From: an uncultured Erysipelotrichaceae bacterium
Lineage (GTDB): Bacteria > Bacillota_I > Bacilli_A > Acholeplasmatales > Anaeroplasmataceae
Direction: 5' to 3'
Length of the DNA stretch: 8,080 nucleotides
Assembly (NCBI GenBank): GCA_902796895.1
Contig: CADBQV010000135.1
Coordinates: 1 to 8,080 of the forward strand
Shown here: one piece after another, positions 1 to 5,560 of the stretch
Layout: the number at the start of each line of letters is the position of its first letter
Position numbering within the stretch: the stretch's first letter is position 1
The notes under the pieces: generated by a model
The model's input: the letters and a program-made list of their open reading frames with translations, nothing else
The model's database searches: none
Told to the model about the DNA's origin: nothing
Translations under genes and position numbers: made by a program

Positions 1-1
1 A

Positions 2-628
2 TGCCAACTTGGATCAATTTATTTAAGATTCAAGTTCCATCATAAAATATATGGCAAGAAATTATTAAAGCCATATAAGAAGGATGCGTATTTTATGTAT
101 GGCAATCATACACAAGATATTGCAGATGCATTAATACCTACTATGGTAAATGGCTATAAGGATACATATGTTATCGTACATCCTAATAATGTATCAATGC
201 CATATTTAGGTAGAGTAACTCCATCAATGGGAGCTATACCTTTACCTGATGATATTAAAGCTTCTAAAAATTTTATAAAATGTGTTTCTAAAAGAATAAA
301 AGATAAACATGTAATTATGATTTATCCTGAGGCTCATATTTGGCCTTATTGTACATTTATAAGACCATTTAAGGATTTATCATTTAGATATCCTATAGAA
401 TATGATAAACCAGCATTTTGTTTTGTTAATGTCTATAAGAAAAGAAAAAATGATAAAGTAAGAATTGAAACACATATAGCTGGACCATTTTATCCTGATA
501 AGAATTTAAGTAATAAGGATGCAAGAATTAAATTAAGAAATGAAATATATGATAAGATGGTTGAACTTTCTAAATTAAATGAAGTAGAAGTAATAAAATA
601 TGTAGAAGGAGATAAGAAAAATGATTAA
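2..628 (+). CDS. PlsC-like lysophospholipid acyltransferase, 5'-truncated by window edge
   Basis: Predicted acyl transfer to a lysophospholipid or related glycerolipid at the inner membrane face. The frame is open to the left edge, and the residues before the first ATG (position 95) are homologue-like (GSIYLRF...KIYGKKLL), so the true start lies outside the window and 208 residues are visible. The block I catalytic region reads YGNHTQDIAD (His codon at 107); spacing is not the textbook HX4D, since Asp occurs at +3 and +6 after His rather than +5. Block III reads YPEAHIWPY in place of FPEGTR, a variant I associate with Bacillota members of the family. A block IV-like stretch (KPAFCFVNVYK) follows. 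No obvious transmembrane helix is visible. The 3' end overlaps the next gene by 8 bases and carries that gene's AAGGAG (606-611), implying translational coupling. The family call is firm; the substrate is unknown. Confidence 0.82.
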   Translation, partial: CQLGSIYLRFKFHHKIYGKKLLKPYKKDAYFMYGNHTQDIADALIPTMVNGYKDTYVIVHPNNVSMPYLGRVTPSMGAIPLPDDIKASKNFIKCVSKRIKDKHVIMIYPEAHIWPYCTFIRPFKDLSFRYPIEYDKPAFCFVNVYKKRKNDKVRIETHIAGPFYPDKNLSNKDARIKLRNEIYDKMVELSKLNEVEVIKYVEGDKKND

Positions 629-1451
629 CATACTTCTTTGTGGAAATGATAAAGTATTTGATGGTTTTTTAACTACTATGCTATCAATTTTAAAAAGAAA
701 TGAATCTAAAGAAACTTTTACCTTCTATATATATACAATGGATGTATCATATATTAATCCTAAATATGAAATATTAAATGATTATATGGCAGATATCTTA
801 GATAGAACTGCAAAAAAATATAATAAGGATAATAAAGTAATAAAAATAGATGTAATTGATTTATATAAAAAAGAATTTGCAAACAGTCCTAATGAGAACT
901 GTTATGCATCTCCATATACATTATTAAGATTATTTGCTGATATTGTTCCTAATATGCCAGATAAATTAATATATCTAGATATTGATTTAATAGTAAATAG
1001 AGATATTAAGTTATTATGGGATATAGATGTATCAAATTATGAATATGCAGCAGCAAGGGATCAATATGGTAAATTCTTAATTAAACCAAATTATATTAAT
1101 GCTGGTGTCTTGTTATTTAATTTAAAGAAAATGAAAGAAACTAAGATTTTAGAAAAAGCAAGACAATTAATTAAAACTAAAAAATTAGTTTTTGCAGATC
1201 AAAGCGCATTAATAAGAAGTACAACAAAAAGAAAGATGCTACCACAAAGATTTAATTGTCAAGCTATGCTTACAAAAAGATGTGTTATAAGACATTTTTC
1301 AAAAAGATTGTATTGGCTTCCATACCCACATGTTGAAAACATTAAGCAGTGGCATATTGATAAGGTTCATTATAAATTAAAATATCATCAATTTGATGAT
1401 GTATTAAATGAGTATTTAGCTATAAAGAATACCTACTTTAAGGAGGATTAG
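621..1451 (+). CDS. Glycosyltransferase family 8 protein (stand-alone)
   Basis: Predicted retaining glycosyltransferase that uses a UDP-sugar and a divalent metal, as known for GT8 (LgtC/glycogenin type). The 276-residue length is normal for a single GT8 domain. The N-terminal beta strand INILLCGNDKVFDGFLTTM (2-20) matches the family's nucleotide-binding start. The metal-binding DxD is D120-I-D122 in LIYLDIDLIVN. The family signature YINAGVLLFNL follows (158-168, Asn160), then ADQSAL (192-197, the DQxxL-type acceptor-side motif). The C-terminal His/Lys region is IRHFSKRLYW (223-232) with a later KQW (242-244), somewhat divergent from the classical HFxGxxKPW. The start is supported by AAGGAG nine bases upstream. 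It lies between an acyltransferase gene and a GT8-acyltransferase fusion, so a glycolipid acceptor is plausible, but sugar and acceptor are unknown. Confidence 0.88.
   Translation: MINILLCGNDKVFDGFLTTMLSILKRNESKETFTFYIYTMDVSYINPKYEILNDYMADILDRTAKKYNKDNKVIKIDVIDLYKKEFANSPNENCYASPYTLLRLFADIVPNMPDKLIYLDIDLIVNRDIKLLWDIDVSNYEYAAARDQYGKFLIKPNYINAGVLLFNLKKMKETKILEKARQLIKTKKLVFADQSALIRSTTKRKMLPQRFNCQAMLTKRCVIRHFSKRLYWLPYPHVENIKQWHIDKVHYKLKYHQFDDVLNEYLAIKNTYFKED
1440..1446 (+). promoter_or_regulatory. Shine-Dalgarno site for the fusion gene inside the preceding gene's 3' end
   Basis: A perfect AAGGAGG lies eight bases before the ATG at 1455 and encodes part of the last codons of the upstream GT8 gene. 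Only three bases separate the two genes, so ribosomes finishing the first can reload on the second. Confidence 0.8.
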
Positions 1452-1454
1452 AAA

Positions 1455-3221
1455 ATGGAAAACATTCATATATTCTTTGCTTGTGATGATAGATTTGTTA
1501 AATTTACTTATGTAACATTAAAATCTATTATGGAAAATGCATCTAAAGATTATTTTTATAATTTCTATATTTTAAATACAGATATTAAAGAAGATAATAA
1601 AATATTATCTAAATCATTTGTAAAGGAATATAAAAATATAAAAATAGAATTTGTTGATGTATCAAATTATTTAGTTCAAATGAAGGATGTATTACCTTTA
1701 AGAGATTATTATTCAAATGCTACATATTATAGATTATTTATTGCTGAAATGTTTAAAGACATCGATAAAGCAATCTATATCGATAGCGATACAATCGTAA
1801 AAGGCGATATATCTAAATTATATAATGTTAATTTAGAAAATAATTTAGTTGGTGCTTGTCATGAACAAGCAATGGTTCAAAATGATGTATTTGGTGATTA
1901 TGTAAATATTAATCTAGGTTTAGATAGATATAATTATTTCAATGCAGGTATGCTTGTTATAAATACTAAATTATTTAGAGAAGAATGTGTATTAGATCAA
2001 TTTTGTGATATAGTATCACTTTATGAATGTAAGGTTACCCAAGATGAAGACTACTTAAATATCATTTGTAAGGATAGAATTAAGTGGGTTGGTGATAACT
2101 GGAATACAGAAATATATGGTGATATTAAATATGATGAAAAAGATATTAATATGATTCACTATATAATGTGGCATAAGCCATGGCATTTTTCAGGTGTAGA
2201 ATATGAAGATTATTTCTGGAAATATGCTAAAATGACTCCATTTTATAATGAATTTAAAGAAATATTAAATAATTATTCTGATGATTTAAGATTAAGAGAT
2301 AAAGGACAAGCTGAAAAGCTAGAAGCACTAGCTATAAGCGAAACTAATAAAGAAATCAAATATGTAGATGTTATTCATAAAAGAAAATCATTAGATAGAT
2401 TACAAGTATTATCTAGAATTAGACAATATGAAAATGAAAATAGATTTTCTGAAGATGTTGAATTAGATCCACCATCTAGACCAATTAAGGCAGGAGAGGT
2501 AGATTATACTAAAAAGAAAATCAGAAGTAAGCTTAAAACTAAATTTGCATATTTCATTGCAAGACGCTATTTAAATAGAATAAATAGAAATAAAACAATG
2601 ATTGTTAAAGACATTATAGGTAAAGAAAACCTAGCAAATGTTAAAACAGGTGCAGTATTAACATGTAATCACTTTAATGCCTTAGATTCATTTGCGATTC
2701 AAATGGCATATGAAGCATCATGTAACACTAGAAAGAAGAAGTTCTATAGAGTAATTAGAGAAGGTAATTACACATCATTTCCTGGCTTTTACGGCTTTTT
2801 AATGAGAAATTGTTATACTCTTCCTTTAGCATCAAGTCAAAGTGCATTAAAGGAATTTATGAAATCTACTAATGAAATACTTCAAAAAGGTGATTTAGTA
2901 TTAGTTTATCCAGAACAATCAATGTGGTGGAATTATAAAAAGCCAAAACCACTTCAAAAGGGTGCATTCCAATTTGCAGTAAATAATAATGTACCTGTTG
3001 TTCCATGCTTTATCACAATGAAAGATAGTGATTTAATTGGAAAAGATGGATTTAATATTCAAGAATATACAATTCATATATTAAAGCCTATATATCCAGA
3101 TCCACTTAAGAGTAAAAATGAGAATTTAAATTACTTAATGGAAGAAAATTACCGTATGTGGGTTGAATTATACGAAAAAACATATAATACAAAGCTTGAA
3201 TATAATATAGCTTTAGCATAA
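1455..3221 (+). CDS. Bifunctional GT8 glycosyltransferase / PlsC-like acyltransferase fusion
   Basis: The 588-residue protein has two enzyme domains. Residues 1-270 are GT8: N-terminal IHIFFACDDRFVKFTYV, metal-binding D110-S-D112 in AIYIDSDTIVKGDI, FNAGMLVIN (162-170), DEDYLN (197-202) and the C-terminal HKPWHF (240-245), all closer to the classical family than in the upstream GT8. Residues 271-345 are a charged linker. Residues 346-588 are an acyltransferase: a basic amphipathic lead-in (KKKIRSKLKTKFAYFIARR), canonical HX4D at H406-D411 (NHFNALD), a block II-like VIREGNY (433-439), YPEQSMWW (485-492) in place of FPEGTR, and VPVVPCF (513-519). The reading frame runs through without a stop and both catalytic motif sets are intact, so both activities may be live. 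It probably sits at the membrane surface with both active sites in the cytoplasm. It is the last gene of the operon before a terminator. Coupled glycosylation and acylation of one lipid is inference. Confidence 0.87.
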   Translation: MENIHIFFACDDRFVKFTYVTLKSIMENASKDYFYNFYILNTDIKEDNKILSKSFVKEYKNIKIEFVDVSNYLVQMKDVLPLRDYYSNATYYRLFIAEMFKDIDKAIYIDSDTIVKGDISKLYNVNLENNLVGACHEQAMVQNDVFGDYVNINLGLDRYNYFNAGMLVINTKLFREECVLDQFCDIVSLYECKVTQDEDYLNIICKDRIKWVGDNWNTEIYGDIKYDEKDINMIHYIMWHKPWHFSGVEYEDYFWKYAKMTPFYNEFKEILNNYSDDLRLRDKGQAEKLEALAISETNKEIKYVDVIHKRKSLDRLQVLSRIRQYENENRFSEDVELDPPSRPIKAGEVDYTKKKIRSKLKTKFAYFIARRYLNRINRNKTMIVKDIIGKENLANVKTGAVLTCNHFNALDSFAIQMAYEASCNTRKKKFYRVIREGNYTSFPGFYGFLMRNCYTLPLASSQSALKEFMKSTNEILQKGDLVLVYPEQSMWWNYKKPKPLQKGAFQFAVNNNVPVVPCFITMKDSDLIGKDGFNIQEYTIHILKPIYPDPLKSKNENLNYLMEENYRMWVELYEKTYNTKLEYNIALA

Positions 3222-3225
3222 AATT

Positions 3226-3247
3226 GGGCTAATTTTAGCCCTTTTTT
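3226..3247 (+). terminator. Rho-independent terminator of the acyltransferase/GT8 operon
   Basis: GGGCTAA and TTAGCCC form a perfect inverted repeat (3226-3241) around a minimal TT centre, in practice a six-pair stem with a four-base loop. Six T residues follow at once (3242-3247). It starts four bases after the stop codon at 3219-3221. Confidence 0.9.
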
Positions 3248-3442
3248 ATATTCTTATAAATTTATAAATATCAGGAAAAAATATAAAAAAATACAATAAA
3301 ATTAACTTTTTAAAAAATATTTTAATATATATAAAATACGTGTTTTTTTAAATAAGTCCCAAAAAGTGCGAGAAAATCGATATGTTTTAAAAATAGCGCT
3401 TTCAAAAAATAGCGTAATTAAGCCATATTTGATTAAATTTGC
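3248..3442. other. AT-rich non-coding stretch between terminator and promoter
   Basis: No reading frame of useful length or convincing start was found on either strand. The stretch is dominated by A and T runs. The only non-random feature I see is the short tandem repeat at 3389-3414. It separates the terminated upstream operon from the promoter at 3443 and may hold upstream activating or regulator sites, but none is recognisable. Confidence 0.6.
3389..3414. repeat. Two direct copies of AAAAATAGCG, 16-base spacing
   Basis: The 10-mer AAAAATAGCG occurs at 3389-3398 and again at 3405-3414, separated by CTTTCA. The GC-containing AGCG core stands out in an otherwise A/T stretch. It lies about 30-55 bases upstream of the -35 element at 3443, a position where a regulator could bind. 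It could equally be chance. Confidence 0.45.
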
Positions 3443-3471
3443 TTGTAAAATTTATAATATTTTGATATAAT
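3443..3471 (+). promoter_or_regulatory. Sigma-A-type promoter with extended -10 for the leader and zinc-ribbon gene
   Basis: A -35 element TTGTAA (3443-3448) is followed by exactly 17 bases and a consensus -10 TATAAT (3466-3471). The -10 is preceded by TGA at 3463-3465, giving the extended TGN motif. Transcription should start near 3478, leaving a leader of about 330 nt before the ATG at 3808. It is the best promoter in the window. Confidence 0.8.
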
Positions 3472-3477
3472 ACATTT

Positions 3478-3775
3478 AAGATATTACTATGCGTTTAACA
3501 TATTAATTATATATTTTGGTTATTATTGTTTCATAACAATTTAACATATTAGTAGACAAATTTATATTTATTTACGTGAATAGATATATTCTATTCGGGC
3601 TACAAACGCACGCTTTAATTAACAATAAGCGAAATATATGACTTGGTGCTTTCTCATATATTCTCGTGATAGTGCCCATTTTGTCAGACCTAGTACAATA
3701 AAATAAATTAAAAAGAAAACATAGCCAGTACATTACCACTTTTTGTCTACTTATATTTATTTTAAGGTAAGGCTA
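3478..3775 (+). ncRNA. Candidate structured leader RNA or small RNA, class not recognised
   Basis: Several inverted repeats nest in a way that suggests one folded RNA. A long-range helix P1 pairs AGTAGACAAA (3551-3560) with TTTGTCTACT (3742-3751), extendable by four pairs past one mismatch. Inside it are hairpin GAATAGA/TCTATTC (3578-3596), a helix of GGGC-(T)-AC (3597-3603) with GTGCCC (3672-3677), and, enclosed by that helix, hairpins CGCTT/AAGCG (3611-3631) and AATATATGA/TCATATATT (3633-3662). An all-A/U pairing of 3561-3572 with 3697-3707 is possible but weak. TAGCC (3722-3726) can pair either with GGCTA at 3598-3602 or, with TTACC (3733-3737), with GGTAAGGCTA at 3766-3775. It may be a cis-acting leader of the 3808 gene or a separate RNA ending in the T-rich stretch near 3762. 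No run of T resembling a strong terminator precedes the gene. Folding was done by eye only. Confidence 0.45.
3494..3551. repeat. Direct repeat TTTAACATATTA flanking a small hairpin
   Basis: The 12-mer TTTAACATATTA occurs at 3494-3505 and 3540-3551. Between the copies lies the inverted repeat ATTGTT-TCAT-AACAAT (3525-3540). The whole lies in the first 75 bases of the predicted leader transcript, just before the long-range helix. It might be a regulator site or a repeat internal to the RNA. High A/T content lowers its significance. Confidence 0.45.
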
Positions 3776-3778
3776 AAT

Positions 3779-3811
3779 ATGAAAAAATTAATAAGGAGAA
3801 AAAGCACATGA
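3779..3811 (+). CDS. Possible 10-residue leader peptide overlapping the next start
   Basis: ATG at 3779 opens a frame for MKKLIRRKST that stops at TGA 3809-3811. The stop overlaps the next gene's ATG as ATGA, the usual sign of translational coupling. A weak purine-rich site (AAGGTAAGG, 3764-3772) precedes it at short distance, and that site lies in a possible helix with 3722-3737. The real gene has its own AAGGAG at 3793-3798, inside this mini-ORF, so the mini-ORF may be accidental. Confidence 0.2.
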   Translation: MKKLIRRKST

Positions 3812-5478
3812 AAAAGATAGTTTGTGATTTATGTGGTGAATCCGACTTTATCAAGATTTCAGGCATGTTTGAATGTCAAGTTTGTGGTGCAAAATACACA
3901 CTTGAAGAAGCAAAAAGCATGATGATTGATGTCGCAGATGAACCAAAACAAAATGTACAAAAAGCAGAAGCACCAGCAAACGATTCGGATCAAAGTGAAA
4001 ATGCTGTTTTAAGACCAAAACCAGCACCTACTATTGTTAGAAAAGTAGTTGTTAATAAATCTGCAGCATCAAGTGATCCAAATGCTGTCAAACATATCAT
4101 TTCGAATGTTAAGCAGAGCAACCAAACTATTGGCGTTAAAAAGCCTACAACAACAACAGTTGTAGCTAAACCAGGCCAAAAGCAAGGTCCTGTGACAGTA
4201 AAAAAAGTTGTAGTTAAACCTGTTAACACACAAGTGGTAACACCAAAGCATGTTGCTCCACAGCAAGCAAGAAACCTAGAAATCAGACCAGGTATGGGTG
4301 TTGAAACATCTCAAATGATTGAGAATTTATTCATCCTATCACAAAATGCGTTTGATTCTGAGAACTATGTTGATGCTGAAAATTATGCAAATCGTATAAT
4401 TGAGTTAGATGCAACAAATTCAGATGCATGGTTAATGAAAGGTAACTGTGCAGGAAAGGCAACAGATGGAAAGACATTTAGATTCTTAGAGTCTATCAAT
4501 TGTTGGAACACATGTTTAGCCAATGCATCAGATGCTGATGCAGCCGATTATCAATTTACAGTTAGAACAAACTGTATTGATATTGCAGTAGCTTATGTAT
4601 TAAAGAATGCAATCGTATTTAAGGATAAGCCAGATGAGACATCTTTAAAGGTAATTAAAGACACAATCGATTACATGGAACCTTTAATGAGAAAAGCGAA
4701 CCAAACATTCGGTGTTGAAATTGTTACATATGAAGATAAATTAGCTTCTAATATTAACGCTGTTGTAACTTCAGTTAGTAAAGATTCTATTAAAGAATTC
4801 GGTAAGAAGAAAGAAACTCAAACTGATGAAGCATACGACAAATTCGTTAAAATCCAAGATGCATGTATCGCTGTTTGGGAATATCTAATCGATGTTGCTA
4901 AAAAGCATGGTACAGTTACATCAGTTTTACAAAACATTGTAAAGATGGAAGAAGCAATCATCAGAAACTGTGGTCATAAAGTTTCTGGTAATAAAGTTAA
5001 GGAATCTAAGAAATGTACATTATCTGAAAGAAATACTCGTCTTGAAACAATCAAGAAGGATAAGAAGAGACTTGAAGATAAATTCGTTGATATCCGTAAA
5101 CGTGACCGTGTTGAACAAAAATTCAAAAACGAAAAATATTGGGAAGAACACCAAGAAGAAAAACAACAATTACTTGATGAATATTCTAAACTTGAACATG
5201 AAGTATTCGAACTTGAAAATTCTAAATTAAAAATGGAAGAATTAAAAGAATTAAAGAAATTAGAAGAAGAAGTTATCAGACTTACAGTATTAAAGGATAA
5301 CCCAACTTATTCTAATAAAGAAAGAACTAACTTCATGAACGAATTAAATAAAGTTAGAAAACAAGTAGTTACTAAGAAACGTGAATTAGCATCTCGTCTT
5401 AACCCAATCGACGATAAGATTGAAAAATATAAGAAGAGAATGTTCAACATCGACTTAGAATTAAATCAAAACAGATAA
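3808..5478 (+). CDS. Zinc-ribbon, TPR-like and coiled-coil protein of unknown function
   Basis: The gene is not assignable to a named function. The 556-residue product starts with a four-cysteine zinc ribbon (C6-x2-C9, C23-x2-C26) followed by the TLEEAKSMM helix typical of such ribbons. Residues 45-155 are a low-complexity linker rich in K, V, P, T and Q with near-repeats such as KVVVNK and KKVVVKP. Residues 170-215 hold a TPR-like helical pair (SENYVDAENYANRIIELD then DAWLMKGN), followed by a helical domain to about 390. Residues 400-556 are strongly charged Lys/Glu-rich helix with heptad-like Leu spacing, probably a coiled coil. There is no signal peptide or membrane segment, so it is likely cytoplasmic. 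AAGGAG (3793-3798) nine bases upstream supports the start. It has its own promoter, a long leader and a terminator. CGT and C-ending codons are more frequent than in neighbours, hinting at higher expression. A scaffold or nucleic-acid/protein-binding role is possible but unproven. Confidence 0.85.
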   Translation: MKKIVCDLCGESDFIKISGMFECQVCGAKYTLEEAKSMMIDVADEPKQNVQKAEAPANDSDQSENAVLRPKPAPTIVRKVVVNKSAASSDPNAVKHIISNVKQSNQTIGVKKPTTTTVVAKPGQKQGPVTVKKVVVKPVNTQVVTPKHVAPQQARNLEIRPGMGVETSQMIENLFILSQNAFDSENYVDAENYANRIIELDATNSDAWLMKGNCAGKATDGKTFRFLESINCWNTCLANASDADAADYQFTVRTNCIDIAVAYVLKNAIVFKDKPDETSLKVIKDTIDYMEPLMRKANQTFGVEIVTYEDKLASNINAVVTSVSKDSIKEFGKKKETQTDEAYDKFVKIQDACIAVWEYLIDVAKKHGTVTSVLQNIVKMEEAIIRNCGHKVSGNKVKESKKCTLSERNTRLETIKKDKKRLEDKFVDIRKRDRVEQKFKNEKYWEEHQEEKQQLLDEYSKLEHEVFELENSKLKMEELKELKKLEEEVIRLTVLKDNPTYSNKERTNFMNELNKVRKQVVTKKRELASRLNPIDDKIEKYKKRMFNIDLELNQNR

Positions 5479-5484
5479 AAATGT

Positions 5485-5513
5485 GGAGCCAATTAATTTT
5501 GGCTCCTATTTTT
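5485..5513 (+). terminator. Rho-independent terminator of the zinc-ribbon gene
   Basis: GGAGCCAA (5485-5492) and TTGGCTCC (5499-5506) form an eight-pair perfect stem with a six-base TTAATT loop that is itself A/T-pairable. TATTTTTA follows. It begins six bases after the stop codon and separates this gene from the flavoprotein unit. Confidence 0.9.
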
Positions 5514-5522
5514 AATATATTA

Positions 5523-5531
5523 TGATATAAT
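5523..5531 (+). promoter_or_regulatory. Extended -10 promoter for the flavoprotein pair
   Basis: TGATATAAT combines an extended TGN with a consensus TATAAT (5526-5531), about 30 bases before the ATG at 5561. No good -35 lies at 17-base spacing, since that position falls in the terminator stem; TTGGCT at 5499 is 21 bases away. The -10 overlaps the inverted repeat ATGATA-TAAT-TATCAT (5522-5537), which could be an operator or merely A/T-rich chance. GAGG (5552-5555) is the ribosome site. Confidence 0.55.
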
Positions 5532-5560
5532 TATCATATATTATTATTTATGAGGTTTAT

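Noticed and set aside
95..628. Start of the first acyltransferase at the ATG at 95
   Set aside because: The frame is open upstream to position 2 with family-like residues and no start codon, and 95 would leave only about a dozen bases' worth of residues before the catalytic His (codon at 107). The gene is truncated by the window.
3641..3663. CTTGGTGCTT resembling the 5' part of a preQ1-II riboswitch
   Set aside because: The required downstream CACCAAG partner and conserved 3' segment are absent; the stretch is the loop of a different hairpin (3633-3662).
3478..3775. tmRNA, RNase P RNA, SRP RNA, 6S RNA or T-box leader
   Set aside because: I found no tRNA-like ends or tag frame, no GAGGAAAGTCC-type P4 core, no SRP GNRA core and no T-box sequence. 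6S RNA cannot be fully excluded by eye because it is defined mainly by shape, but no convincing open-promoter-like bubble was identified.
3990..4266. Minus-strand reading frames opposite the zinc-ribbon gene
   Set aside because: They mirror the low-complexity K/V/T/P-rich linker codons, giving Thr/Val/Leu-rich or Cys/Asn-rich products with no recognisable domain or ribosome site.
4970..5230. Plus-strand 86-residue frame inside the zinc-ribbon gene
   Set aside because: It is an out-of-frame Asn/Lys/Leu-rich reading of the coiled-coil coding region without its own ribosome site.
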